Below, piece by piece: positions 24,998-33,969 of a stretch of 64,000 nucleotides of DNA. The DNA lies in NCBI GenBank assembly GCA_020633725.1, contig JACKDC010000006.1, forward strand, positions 124,001 to 188,000. The letters are read 5' to 3'. A program made the position numbers and the translations under genes. The stretch is from Candidatus Latescibacterota bacterium. GTDB taxonomy: Bacteria; Krumholzibacteriota; Krumholzibacteriia; JACNKJ01. The notes beneath the pieces are model-generated. The model did not search any database. It was not told where the DNA came from and saw nothing but the letters and a program-made list of their open reading frames with translations. Positions within the stretch are counted from its first letter, which is position 1. Each line of letters opens with the position of its first letter.

Positions 24998-26842
24998 ATG
25001 CGAGTCGCAATCCTTCTCACCGCTTTGCTGATGGCCGCGCTGCCGGCCTTCGCGCAGGTGCCCGCGGGCACGGCAATCACCTACCAGGGCGAGCTGGCCG
25101 AGGCCGGACAGCCGATCGACGGCGCCGTCGACCTGAAGTTCACCGTCTGGGACGACGCGAACGCCGGCGCGCCCGCCAGCGCCACGCTGCAGCTGGACAA
25201 CGTCGACGTGGCCGGCGGCATCTTCACCGCGCAGCTCGACTTCGGCGCGGGCGTCTTCACCGGCGAGGCCCGCTGGCTCGAGATCGAGGTGCGCAGCCCG
25301 CACGATCCGTCCGACAGCGAGCCCTTCACCGCGCTGAGTCCGCGCCAGGCGGTCACGGCCGCGCCCTTCGCGTTGAACAGCCTGAGCGACGGCCACTGGA
25401 CGTCCAGCGGCAGCGCCATCACCAACACGAACAGCGGCTTCGTGGGCATCAACCGGAACTACCCGATCACGGGCGCCGAGGTCTTCGGCGTCCACTCGCC
25501 GAACACCTCCAACTACGGCGGGATGTACATCGACATGGCAGGCGACGGTCTCCCCTTCTACGGCTACAAGACGCCCACCAGGACCGGCTGGACCTTCATG
25601 GACGGATCGACGGGTGACTGGTACCTGCACCTGGGAGGGTTGGACCGCCTGGCGGTGACCTACGCAGGTGACGTCGGCATCGGCACCACCGCCCCCGAGC
25701 AGAAGCTCGATGTGAACGGCACCATCCGCTCGCGCACCGGCGGCGTCATGTTCCCCGACGGCACGCTGCAGACCACCGCGGCGGCGGGCGGCGCCGGCGA
25801 CGGCCACTCGCTCGACGCCGACGATGGCAGCCCCACGGACGTGGTCTACGTGGACAACGCCGGCACCACCACCGTGTCGGGCTTCCTGGGCGTGGGGCGC
25901 AGCACGAAGATCTCCGCTGCCGAGGCCTTCGGGATCCACTCGCCGAGCACCAGCAGCTACGGCGGCATGTACATCGACACGGCCGGCGACGGCCTGCCCT
26001 TCTACGGCTACAAGACGCCGAGCAGCACCGGCTGGAGCTACATGGACGGCGCGACGGGCAACTGGTACCTGGTCCTGAACGGCCTTAACAGTCTGGCAGT
26101 GACTTCCGCTGGGAACGTCGGCATCGGCACGGCAGCGCCAAGCTACCGCTTTGACGTGCGGAGCACGGACCCTAGCCTCAATGTCGCGCACATCGGTCGT
26201 GACGCCGCGGCGGCCTCGGGCTCGGACCTGTTCGAACTGCAGATGGACGCGGCCTCCTCCCCGACGAGCCAGTACATCGAGGCGCAGCTCTCCAACGGTG
26301 ACGTCAAGTTCCGGGTCAATGCCGACGGCAACGTGACCGCCGATGGCGCCTTCACCGGCGGCGGCGCGGACTTCGCGGAGATCGTCAAGGTGGAGGCCGG
26401 CGCGACGAGCGTGGAGGCCGGCGACGTGATGGTCATCGACCGCGGCGCCCGGCGCGGCTTCGCCATGGCGTCGGGCGCGCGCTCGACACTGGTGGCGGGC
26501 GTCTACAGCACCCAGCCCGGCGTGATGGCCTCCCCGCGCGACTGGGACGCACTCGACCGCAGCCTGAACGGCGCGAACGCGGACGGCGAGAACGCCGCGA
26601 CCCCCGTGCTGGAGCTGGCGCGCCAGGTGGACGAGGTGCCGCTGGCGGTGGTGGGCATCGTGCCGTGCAAGGTCAGCGCCGAGAACGGTCCCATCGCCGT
26701 GGGGGACCTGCTGGTCACCGCGGCGACGCCCGGCCACGCCATGCGCGACGACGCGCCCGCCGTGGGCACCGTGCTGGGCAAGGCGCTGGAGCCGCTGCCG
26801 TCCGGCCGCGGCGTCATCGAGATCATGGTCACCCTGCAGTAG
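24998..26842 (+). CDS. secreted tail-fibre-like protein with duplicated module
   Basis: A protein of 614 residues. ATG 24998 follows an AAGGAG site and a signal peptide ends at A-F-A-Q. Residues 25-130 form an N-terminal beta domain (I-T-Y-Q-G-E-L...D-L-K-F-T-V-W-D). A module of about 85 residues occurs twice, near 147-230 and 295-378, each with S-Y-G-G-M-Y-I-D or N-Y-G-G-M-Y-I-D, G-D-G-L-P-F-Y-G-Y-K-T-P and ending G-V/D-V-G-I-G-T. The segment after the first copy (L-D-V-N-G-T-I-R-S-R-T-G-G) is typical of phage-fibre-like surface proteins. Residues about 445-614 (A-D-F-A-E-I-V-K-V-E-A-G...A-G-D-V-M-V-I-D) resemble the peptidase G2 self-cleaving chaperone end of phage appendage proteins. Likely a trimeric surface fibre. 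Confidence 0.75.
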   Translation: MRVAILLTALLMAALPAFAQVPAGTAITYQGELAEAGQPIDGAVDLKFTVWDDANAGAPASATLQLDNVDVAGGIFTAQLDFGAGVFTGEARWLEIEVRSPHDPSDSEPFTALSPRQAVTAAPFALNSLSDGHWTSSGSAITNTNSGFVGINRNYPITGAEVFGVHSPNTSNYGGMYIDMAGDGLPFYGYKTPTRTGWTFMDGSTGDWYLHLGGLDRLAVTYAGDVGIGTTAPEQKLDVNGTIRSRTGGVMFPDGTLQTTAAAGGAGDGHSLDADDGSPTDVVYVDNAGTTTVSGFLGVGRSTKISAAEAFGIHSPSTSSYGGMYIDTAGDGLPFYGYKTPSSTGWSYMDGATGNWYLVLNGLNSLAVTSAGNVGIGTAAPSYRFDVRSTDPSLNVAHIGRDAAAASGSDLFELQMDAASSPTSQYIEAQLSNGDVKFRVNADGNVTADGAFTGGGADFAEIVKVEAGATSVEAGDVMVIDRGARRGFAMASGARSTLVAGVYSTQPGVMASPRDWDALDRSLNGANADGENAATPVLELARQVDEVPLAVVGIVPCKVSAENGPIAVGDLLVTAATPGHAMRDDAPAVGTVLGKALEPLPSGRGVIEIMVTLQ

Positions 26843-26857
26843 GCGAGGAGCGACGCC

Positions 26858-27436
26858 ATGAGCCACGGCATCCGCTTCGCGCTGTTCCTGTCGGCGCTCG
26901 CCCTGGTGGAGAGCCCGGCGGGGGCGGCGCCGGTCATCGCGAACGGCGGCTTCGATGACGAAGTCCCCCGCAACGTGGAGGGCGGCGGCTGGAACAGCGA
27001 ACACATCGACGGCATCGGCGGTTGGTACTCGTGGCAGGGAGCGCCGGCGCCCAGCTTCCGCCTCAACGAGGCCGGCTCGCCGAGCAGCGATCCCCGCATC
27101 TGGCAGACGGTGGACGGATTCGAGATCGGGCAGGCCTACACGCTCTACGGCGACTACGCGCTGGGCGTCGCCTACGGAGCCCCGGCCAACTCGTTCGAGG
27201 TGCGCGTGGACGGCGTCACCGTGCTCAGCCTGGGGCCGACGACGGCGCAGCAGCAGGGCGGCACGGTCTTCGAACCCTTCCAGGTGACCTTCATCGCCAC
27301 GGCCACGAGCCACGTGATCGAGATCGCCGCCGAGTGCAATGGAAGCGATCACGACTACTTCGTCGACAACCTGAGCTTCGTGGAACCCACGGCCACAGCG
27401 CGCTCCAGCTGGGGCGCCGTGAAGTCGCTCTTCTGA
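26858..27436 (+). CDS. secreted protein ending in W-x-x-V-K-S-L-F
   Basis: A protein of 192 residues with a signal peptide (cleavage near A-G-A-A, residue 24). The body resembles a carbohydrate-binding or PEP-CTERM-associated jelly roll: V-I-A-N-G-G-F-D-D at the start, D-Y-F-V-D-N-L-S-F-V-E at the end. It stops with S-S-W-G-A-V-K-S-L-F. Two other unrelated secreted proteins here (35584-36639 and 40633-41535) end in the same way. It begins 15 bases after the fibre-like gene. The ligand is unknown. Confidence 0.75.
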   Translation: MSHGIRFALFLSALALVESPAGAAPVIANGGFDDEVPRNVEGGGWNSEHIDGIGGWYSWQGAPAPSFRLNEAGSPSSDPRIWQTVDGFEIGQAYTLYGDYALGVAYGAPANSFEVRVDGVTVLSLGPTTAQQQGGTVFEPFQVTFIATATSHVIEIAAECNGSDHDYFVDNLSFVEPTATARSSWGAVKSLF

Positions 27437-27462
27437 TCACCTCAGCCCGAAGGACGCCGGAC

Positions 27463-30087
27463 ATGCGAACCCGTTGCCTGCCGCTCTTGCTGCTCCTCTC
27501 CCTGCTCGTCTCCTGCGGCAACGACGCCGGCCCCGCCGGCCCCGGCGACACGCCGCCGCCGGAGGTCCTGCCTCCCAACCCCGACGGCATGCTGCTCGAG
27601 GGCGCGCCGGGCGACGACGCGCGCGGCGCCACGGTCTTCCTCTCGCCCAGCCCGGTGGCGCCGGCGGACATCCAGGGGCATCTGCTCACGACGCGCCTCG
27701 CCGCGGCGATCGCGCCCGGCGCCACGGTGGCCGCGGTGAACGCCGCCCTCGCGGCCGAGGACGCGGCCATCGTCTCCATGAACGCCGACGACCCCTTCGT
27801 GTTGCTGGCGATCGACGCCGTGGCCGACCGCGCCGAGGGTGAAGCCCGTGCGGCGGATCTCGTCGCCACGGGCGCTTTCAGCTACGCGCGGCCGGGCTAC
27901 ATGAGCACGCCGCTGATCCCGTCGGCCGCGGCAGGCGATCGCGACTACCCGGACGACGGCGCCCTCGCGGGGGCACCGCACCTGATTCCGGCCCGCATGC
28001 CCGCAGCCTGGAACCTGCGCCGCGCTGCCAGCAGCCGCGGCACCCTGATGGCGCCCGGCTGGTACGCCGACGTCCCCGGCTACTCGGAGGTGCCGCAACT
28101 CGAATTCGTGGAGGACGCCGGCGAGGCGCTCTTCCCGGATGACCCCTTCTACCGGGCGGGCAACCTTGGCTTCTACTATCTCGGTATCGCCGCCGCGAAC
28201 TGGGATTACGACCCGCTCACCAGCCCGCACACGGGCGCGGATCCGGTGGCCGAGGAGCGGCTGGACGTCGTCGCGGTGGACACCTACGGTCTCGACGACT
28301 GCGAAGCCTTCGGACCCATCGTGCTCAACCTGCCCGTGGGCGAGCCCGTCGTGCTGCTGAGCACCAGCACTTACGACGACCCCGAGGGCGACTTCTACAG
28401 CTACCTCCACCGCGCCTGGGCCGCCCTGCGCTGGCGGCGGCTCGTCTACAGCTCCATCGGCAGCCCGGGCTTCATCCATGTGGTGTCCGCGGGCAAGACC
28501 GGCGAGTCCGACGCGGTGATCAACGACGCCGCCCTGAACAGCTGCTACGGTTTCGCGACGGCGCTGAGCCTGCCGGGCCTGGCCTCGCTCGATGCGACGG
28601 AGGAGGAGGCCGCCGCCTTCCAGGCCGCCTACGACGCGGACGTCGCCGCGCAGCCACTCATCGCGCAGCCGCTGACCAACGTCCTGCTCGTGGGCAGCAG
28701 CAACGCGATCGGCGAGGAGTCGAGCTTCTCCACTCCGGGCAGCGAGGTTCGCATGGTGGGCGAAGGGGTGATCGGCCCCTGCCTGGTGGGCGAGGACTGC
28801 AACGGCGTCTCGGTGACCATGGACGGCACGGCCGGCGCCGCCGCCCAGGTGGCCGGCCTCGCCTGCTACCTCTGGCACCTCGACCCGCTGCGCTCCATGC
28901 CGGACCTGCTCCTGCGCCTGCAACACGCCTACTCGGCCAGCGGCGCGCCGGGGATCCTCGACGCGAGCATCGCGGCCCTGTCCCTGGACACGGCGGTGAA
29001 CGACCTCATGCGCAAGACCCTGCTGGACGTCTCCGGCCCGCAGGCCGTGCCCGACGGCGTCTTCGACGAGGACGACATCGAGGAGTTTCTTCAGGCCTTC
29101 GAAGCCTTCGCGGGCGCGAGCCAGCCCGACTACTCGGTCTTCGATCTGAACGGCGACGGCTGGACGGCCGGCCCCGGCGGCGCGCGCATGGACCTGGACG
29201 CCAACGACCTGCCCGGATTCAGCACGGTCCAGCAGGTGATGGAAGGCGAAACGGTGAGCTTCGACGAGACGGACGTCACCGACGAGGAAGTGCTCTGCTA
29301 CTACGCCTACTCGCCGCTCTACGCGGGCGCCGAGGGCACGCGCCGCGACCTGCTGGGCGGGCACTGCGGCGCGGGGCAGCCGGACGAGACGCTCTACCAG
29401 GCCTCGGTGGATTGCTACTACAGCGTCAACGTCACCAACGGGCAGTCGGGCGTCTACGAGTGGGCGAACGAGCGGGAGGAGTACGACATCCTCAGCTTCG
29501 GCCAGTACGCGACCACGCTGGATTCGACCGTGACGGTGGGGAGCTGCGAAGCCAGCGCCCTGTGCAGCATGGAGGCCTCGCTCCAGCGGGCGGCGGGCGG
29601 CGTGGTGACCCTCTCCACCGATCTGCTGGTGGACCTGGGCATCCAGTGGGCCCAGGGCGTGGACGACGTCGACTCCTACGGCAGCAGCGAACTCGTTGTC
29701 TGGCTCGAGCTGACCGGCGAGTACACGCTCGTGGTGAACGGCAGCGTCAGCGTCGAGACCCCCCCGGACAACGGCTCGTTCTACACCTACGTGAGCATCA
29801 CCCCGCCCGCCAGCGGCGGCGACTGGTCCCTGCCCGACAACGGCTACTGGCATCGGGACAGCTCTGTGGACGACCCGGGGACGGTGCTCATCGACGGCGC
29901 GACGGCGATCATCCCGGACGGCACGAACCGCGTGATCATCCGGCTCTATGCGAATACCTCCATCTACGACAACACGGAGGTGGGCGGCCCGGGGACCCTG
30001 ACGAGCGTGGCGAAGGTGGAGAACCTGCAGCTCACCCTGACGCCCACGAACCCCGGGCGCTCCGGCGTGCGGGTGATCGCCCGGTAG
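27463..30087 (+). CDS. degenerate subtilase (S8-like) lipoprotein
   Basis: A protein of 874 residues. ATG 27463 opens a lipoprotein signal ending L-V-S-C-G. Residues 60-490 follow the layout of secreted subtilisins: a pro-domain-like start, D-D-P-F-Y-R-A-G-N-L-G-F, an Asp region V-V-A-V-D-T-Y-G, and M-D-G-T-A-G-A-A-A-Q-V-A-G-L-A-C-Y-L. Active enzymes have G-T-S here; residue 457 is Ala. No H-G-T-H-V motif is seen. It is therefore probably an inactive protease fold used for binding. A dockerin- or EF-hand-like stretch (F-D-L-N-G-D-G-W) and a C-terminal beta domain follow. It is the last gene of the 24417-30087 run. Confidence 0.7.
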   Translation: MRTRCLPLLLLLSLLVSCGNDAGPAGPGDTPPPEVLPPNPDGMLLEGAPGDDARGATVFLSPSPVAPADIQGHLLTTRLAAAIAPGATVAAVNAALAAEDAAIVSMNADDPFVLLAIDAVADRAEGEARAADLVATGAFSYARPGYMSTPLIPSAAAGDRDYPDDGALAGAPHLIPARMPAAWNLRRAASSRGTLMAPGWYADVPGYSEVPQLEFVEDAGEALFPDDPFYRAGNLGFYYLGIAAANWDYDPLTSPHTGADPVAEERLDVVAVDTYGLDDCEAFGPIVLNLPVGEPVVLLSTSTYDDPEGDFYSYLHRAWAALRWRRLVYSSIGSPGFIHVVSAGKTGESDAVINDAALNSCYGFATALSLPGLASLDATEEEAAAFQAAYDADVAAQPLIAQPLTNVLLVGSSNAIGEESSFSTPGSEVRMVGEGVIGPCLVGEDCNGVSVTMDGTAGAAAQVAGLACYLWHLDPLRSMPDLLLRLQHAYSASGAPGILDASIAALSLDTAVNDLMRKTLLDVSGPQAVPDGVFDEDDIEEFLQAFEAFAGASQPDYSVFDLNGDGWTAGPGGARMDLDANDLPGFSTVQQVMEGETVSFDETDVTDEEVLCYYAYSPLYAGAEGTRRDLLGGHCGAGQPDETLYQASVDCYYSVNVTNGQSGVYEWANEREEYDILSFGQYATTLDSTVTVGSCEASALCSMEASLQRAAGGVVTLSTDLLVDLGIQWAQGVDDVDSYGSSELVVWLELTGEYTLVVNGSVSVETPPDNGSFYTYVSITPPASGGDWSLPDNGYWHRDSSVDDPGTVLIDGATAIIPDGTNRVIIRLYANTSIYDNTEVGGPGTLTSVAKVENLQLTLTPTNPGRSGVRVIAR

Positions 30088-30169
30088 GGGGTGCGCCAAA
30101 GCGCAGCCGCTCCGCTATGGAGGCGCCGGCAGACCTCTCGTATCGCCTCTTCCTAAACAAGATCGTCTA

Positions 30170-30178
30170 TGCTAGTTT
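30170..30178 (+). promoter_or_regulatory. extended -10 motif upstream of sdhC
   Basis: TGCTAGTTT occurs 65 bases before the sdhC start. No good -35 box is seen. It is listed because the same TGCTAG core precedes several other genes here. Confidence 0.35.
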
Positions 30179-30242
30179 GTCCGGGCCGCCCCGCCCCGAG
30201 GGCGACATTCCGCGCGCGCCTTACAGAAATGAGAGGCTATCG

Positions 30243-30959
30243 ATGAGTCACCTGCTCTGGTCCTCGGTCGGCAAGAAGCTGCTGACGGGCATCACGGGCT
30301 TCCTGCTCATGGGCTTCATCATCGCCCACCTGCTGGGAAACCTGACCCTCCTGATCGGGCCTGCCGCCTTCAATCACTACGCCCACTTCCTGGAGACGCT
30401 CTTCCACGGCTGGGCGGTCTACGTGTTCGAGGTGGGGCTGATCGCCTTCTTCGTCACCCACGCGGCGGCGGCGGTCACCGTGGCGGTGGCGGACAAGGCC
30501 AAGGCGCGCCCGCAGGCCTACGCGAAGAAGGAGGACGCGGGCTTCACCAGCCGCATGAGCTTCTCCTCGAAGTCGATGATCTACACGGGCACGCTGATCG
30601 CGCTCTTCGTCATCTGGCACGTGAAGAGCTTCAAGTTCGGCGGCGCGCTGCCGATCCCCGACGGCCACGGCGGCGAGATCAAGGACCTCTACAGCGTCGT
30701 GGCGGCGGCTTTCGCCCAGCCGCTGATCGTGGGCATCTACGTCGCGATCATGATCCTGCTCGGCCTGCACCTGCGCCACGGCTTCTGGAGCGCCTTCCAG
30801 AGCCTGGGCTGGACGAACAAGCGCTGGCTGCCGGTGCTCGAGACCCTCGCCATGGTCTTCGCCGTGGTGATGGCCTTCGGCTTCCTCGTGATTCCCATCA
30901 TCATGTACTTCACCGGCGGTGACGCCGGGGTGCATCACCTGAGCGCGGGAGGTCGGTGA
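30243..30959 (+). CDS. sdhC: succinate dehydrogenase cytochrome b558 subunit
   Basis: A protein of 238 residues with five membrane helices, the layout of the di-heme cytochrome b of type-B succinate:menaquinone reductases and fumarate reductases. Candidate heme ligands are the His residues in G-F-I-I-A-H-L-L-G-N, F-F-V-T-H, V-I-W-H-V and L-H-L-R-H-G. It anchors SdhA and SdhB to the inner membrane and passes electrons to menaquinone. That fits with mqnD in this window. Its stop overlaps the sdhA start. Confidence 0.9.
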   Translation: MSHLLWSSVGKKLLTGITGFLLMGFIIAHLLGNLTLLIGPAAFNHYAHFLETLFHGWAVYVFEVGLIAFFVTHAAAAVTVAVADKAKARPQAYAKKEDAGFTSRMSFSSKSMIYTGTLIALFVIWHVKSFKFGGALPIPDGHGGEIKDLYSVVAAAFAQPLIVGIYVAIMILLGLHLRHGFWSAFQSLGWTNKRWLPVLETLAMVFAVVMAFGFLVIPIIMYFTGGDAGVHHLSAGGR

Positions 30960-32878
30960 TGGCCGTGACGCTCGACGCACGAATCCCTGCCGGACCCCTG
31001 GCCCAGAAGTGGGAGCGCCACAAGCAGGACAACCCGCTGGTGGCCCCCGCCAACCGCCGCAAGTACACGGTGATCGTGGTGGGCACCGGCCTCGCCGGCG
31101 GCGGCGCGGCCGCCACGCTGGGCGAGCTGGGCTACAACGTCCTGAACTTCTGCATCCAGGACACGCCGCGCCGCGCGCACAGCGTGGCCGCCCAGGGCGG
31201 CATCAACGCCGCGAAGAACTACCAGGGCGACGGCGACAGCATCTACCGGCTCTTCTACGACACGATCAAGGGCGGCGACTACCGCTCGCGCGAGGCGAAC
31301 GTCTACCGCCTGGCCGAGCTGAGTACGAACATCATCGACCAGTGCGTGGCCGCGGGCGTGCCCTTCGCGCGCGAGTACGGCGGCACGCTGGCCAACCGCA
31401 GCTTCGGCGGCGTGCAGGTGTCGCGCACCTTCTACGCGCGCGGGCAGACGGGCCAGCAGCTGCTGCTGGGCGTCTACAGCGCGCTGATGCGGCAGGTGAA
31501 GGCCGGCACGGTGACGCTCATCCACCGCCACGAGATGGTGGACCTGGTGGTGGCCGGCGGCAGGACGCGCGGGATCATCGCGCGCGATCTGGTGACGGGC
31601 GAGCTGAAGCGCTACGCCGCCGACGCGGTGGTGCTGGCGACGGGCGGCTACTCGCCGGTCTACTACCTCAGCACCAACGCCGTGAACTGCAACGGCACGG
31701 CGATCTGGCGCGCCCACAAGCGCGGCGCGCTGTTCGCGAACCCCAGCTTCACGCAGATCCACCCCACGGCGATCCCCCACGCGGGCGACTACCAGTCCAA
31801 GCTCACGCTGATGAGCGAGAGCCTGCGCAACGACGGCCGCGTCTGGGTGCCGAAGAAGCCCGGTGACAATCGGCCGCCGGACCAGATCCCCGAAGCCGAG
31901 CGCGACTACTACCTGGAGCGCCGCTATCCGGCCTTCGGCAACCTGGTGCCGCGGGACATCGCGAGCCGGGCGGCGAAGGTGGTCTGCGACGCGGGCCAGG
32001 GCGTGGGGCCGAGCGGCTATGGCGTCTACCTCGACTTCGCCGACGCGATCCAGCGCCTGGGCGAGGACGTCGTGCGCGACCGCTACGGCAACCTCTTCGA
32101 CATGTACGAGGAGATCACCGCCGAGAACCCCTACAAGGTGCCCATGCGCATCTACCCCGCGCCGCACTACACCATGGGCGGCCTCTGGGTGGACTACAAC
32201 CTGGAGAGCACGATCCCGGGGCTCTTCGTTGGCGGCGAGGCGAACTTCAGCGACCACGGCGCCAACCGCCTGGGGGCCAGCGCCCTCATGCAGGGCCTTG
32301 CGGACGGCTACTTCATCCTGCCGCGCACGGTGGCCAACGCGCTCGCGAAGACCAAGCCCGGCGAGGTGCCCGCCACCGACGACGCGTTCACGGAGGCGGA
32401 GGCCGAGACGAAGGCGCGCCTGGAGAAGCTGCTGGCGATCAAGGGTTCGCGGACGGTGCGGGACATCCACCTGGAGCTGGGCAAGGCCATGATCCAGCAC
32501 GTGGGGATGGAGCGCAACGCGGAGGGTCTCAAGGGCGCGATCAAGACCATCGGCGGCCTCAAGGACGCCTTCTGGAACGACCTGAAGGTCGTGGGCAGCG
32601 CCTACGAGCTGAACAAGGCGCTGGAGCAGGCGAACCGCCTGGGCGACTTCCTGGAGCTGGGCGAGCTGATGGCGCGCGACGCGCTGATGCGCGAGGAGAG
32701 CTGCGGCGGACACTTCCGCAGCGAGCACGCCACGGCGGAGGGCGAGGCCGAGCGCGACGACGAGAACTTCATGTTCGTCGCCGCCTGGCAGTGGGAAGGC
32801 GAGGGCCAGGCCCACACGATGCTGCGCGAGCAGCTGCAGTACGAGGACATCGAGGTCAAGACCCGGAGCTACAAGTAG
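30959..32878 (+). CDS. sdhA: succinate dehydrogenase/fumarate reductase flavoprotein
   Basis: A protein of 639 residues. It has the FAD dinucleotide fold G-T-G-L-A-G-G-G-A-A (about 40-50) and the covalent-FAD site A-H-S-V-A-A-Q-G-G-I-N-A-A (His74). Also present are A-T-G-G-Y, P-T-A-I-P and the family end motif N-R-L-G-A-S-A-L. ATG 30959 overlaps the sdhC stop and has a GGGAGG site 8 bases upstream; GTG 30956 is the alternative. It oxidises succinate to fumarate in the TCA cycle, or the reverse. It is the middle gene of a compact sdhCAB operon. Confidence 0.95.
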   Translation: MAVTLDARIPAGPLAQKWERHKQDNPLVAPANRRKYTVIVVGTGLAGGGAAATLGELGYNVLNFCIQDTPRRAHSVAAQGGINAAKNYQGDGDSIYRLFYDTIKGGDYRSREANVYRLAELSTNIIDQCVAAGVPFAREYGGTLANRSFGGVQVSRTFYARGQTGQQLLLGVYSALMRQVKAGTVTLIHRHEMVDLVVAGGRTRGIIARDLVTGELKRYAADAVVLATGGYSPVYYLSTNAVNCNGTAIWRAHKRGALFANPSFTQIHPTAIPHAGDYQSKLTLMSESLRNDGRVWVPKKPGDNRPPDQIPEAERDYYLERRYPAFGNLVPRDIASRAAKVVCDAGQGVGPSGYGVYLDFADAIQRLGEDVVRDRYGNLFDMYEEITAENPYKVPMRIYPAPHYTMGGLWVDYNLESTIPGLFVGGEANFSDHGANRLGASALMQGLADGYFILPRTVANALAKTKPGEVPATDDAFTEAEAETKARLEKLLAIKGSRTVRDIHLELGKAMIQHVGMERNAEGLKGAIKTIGGLKDAFWNDLKVVGSAYELNKALEQANRLGDFLELGELMARDALMREESCGGHFRSEHATAEGEAERDDENFMFVAAWQWEGEGQAHTMLREQLQYEDIEVKTRSYK

Positions 32879-32892
32879 GCGGAGGCGTCACG

Positions 32893-33651
32893 ATGAGCGA
32901 GACCAGAGCGCTGAACCTGAAGATCTGGCGGCAGAAGGGCCCGGGCCTGCCCGGCAAGCTGGTGGACTACCGGATCGACGGCGTCCTGCCGGAGATGTCC
33001 TTCCTCGAGATGCTGGATCTGCTCAACGAGCAGCTCACGGCGCGCGGCGACGATCCGGTGGAGTTCGACAGCGACTGCCGCGAGGGCATCTGCGGCATGT
33101 GCGGCCTGAACATCCAGGGCGTGGCCCACGGCCCGCGCGGCGCCACCACCACCTGCGAGCTGCGCATGCGGCACTTCGAGGAGGGCGGCACGGTGACGGT
33201 CGAGCCGTTCCGCGCGAAGGGCTTTCCCGTGCTGAAGGACCTGGTGGTGGACCGCTCCGCCTTCGACCGCATCATGGCGGCCGGCGGCTACGTCTCCACG
33301 AATGCGGGCTCCGCGCCGGACGGCAACGCCGTGCCCATTCCCAAGGAAGCCGCGGACAAGGCCATGGACGCGGCCACCTGCATCGGCTGCGGCGCCTGCG
33401 TGGCTGCCTGCCCGAACGCGAGCGCGTCGCTGTTCGTGAGCGCCAAGATCGCGCAGTTCGCCTACCTGCCGCAGGGCAAGGCCGAGCGGCATCGTCGCGC
33501 GCTGGCCATGGTGCAGCAGATGGACGCCGAGGGCTTCGGCGACTGCTCGAACCACGGCGAGTGCGAGGCCGTCTGCCCGAAGCAGATCAGCATCGAACAC
33601 ATCGCGGTCATGCGGCGCGAGTTCTTCAAGGCGATGGTGAAGGGCGGCTAG
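32893..33651 (+). CDS. sdhB: succinate dehydrogenase iron-sulfur subunit
   Basis: A protein of 252 residues. The [2Fe-2S] ligands are in D-C-R-E-G-I-C-G-M-C-G with a later C-E-L-R. The C-terminal clusters are bound by C-I-G-C-G-A-C-V-A-A-C-P, G-D-C-S-N-H-G-E-C and E-A-V-C-P-K. It carries electrons from the flavoprotein to the cytochrome subunit. It follows sdhA after 14 bases with a GGAGG site and is followed by a strong terminator. Confidence 0.95.
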   Translation: MSETRALNLKIWRQKGPGLPGKLVDYRIDGVLPEMSFLEMLDLLNEQLTARGDDPVEFDSDCREGICGMCGLNIQGVAHGPRGATTTCELRMRHFEEGGTVTVEPFRAKGFPVLKDLVVDRSAFDRIMAAGGYVSTNAGSAPDGNAVPIPKEAADKAMDAATCIGCGACVAACPNASASLFVSAKIAQFAYLPQGKAERHRRALAMVQQMDAEGFGDCSNHGECEAVCPKQISIEHIAVMRREFFKAMVKGG

Positions 33652-33677
33652 GGGCTGACGCGTAGCGGCACAGCATG

Positions 33678-33704
33678 AAGGGGGGCCGGGAGGCCCTCCT
33701 TTTT
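33678..33704 (+). terminator. Rho-independent terminator of sdhCAB
   Basis: A 10-bp stem (AAGGGGGGCC with GGCCCTCCTT, one G-U pair), a four-base loop GGGA, then a run of T. Confidence 0.88.
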
Positions 33705-33809
33705 GTCCCGGGCCGGAGGAGGGCCGCGCTTCCGCGCAAGCCGGTCTGGACGCTGGTGCCGGAGGAGGAGTCGGGCCGCCGTTGCCCGGCCAAGAAGGCG
33801 CCGCGGACA

Positions 33810-33840
33810 TTACGCAGAATGCGTTACGCAAGCTGCGTAA
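33810..33840. promoter_or_regulatory. composite palindrome of TTACGCA/TGCGTAA half-sites
   Basis: TTACGCA at 33810-33816, TGCGTTACGCA at 33820-33830 and TGCGTAA at 33834-33840, separated by three-base spacers. The whole block is nearly self-complementary. It lies 130 bases before the secreted-protein start at 33970 and could bind a dimeric or tetrameric repressor. Confidence 0.5.
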
Positions 33841-33969
33841 CCGTAACCCGCAGGCGGCGAGCCAGATAGGGTGGCGGACCCAGCACCGAGATCAGAGATC
33901 TCGCGCGGCGCGACAGCGACAATCCCCAAACCTGATATGATGGAGGCCTTGCTCACCCGGGAGGTCGCC

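Larger units (their letters stand above)
33652..33969. other. intergenic region with terminator and composite palindrome
   Basis: The 318 bases between sdhB and the next secreted-protein gene contain the sdh terminator (33678-33704) and an operator-like composite palindrome (33810-33840). An AT-leaning patch near 33932 (TGATATGATGG) is a possible -10 region without a clear -35. No gene is visible. Confidence 0.6.
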
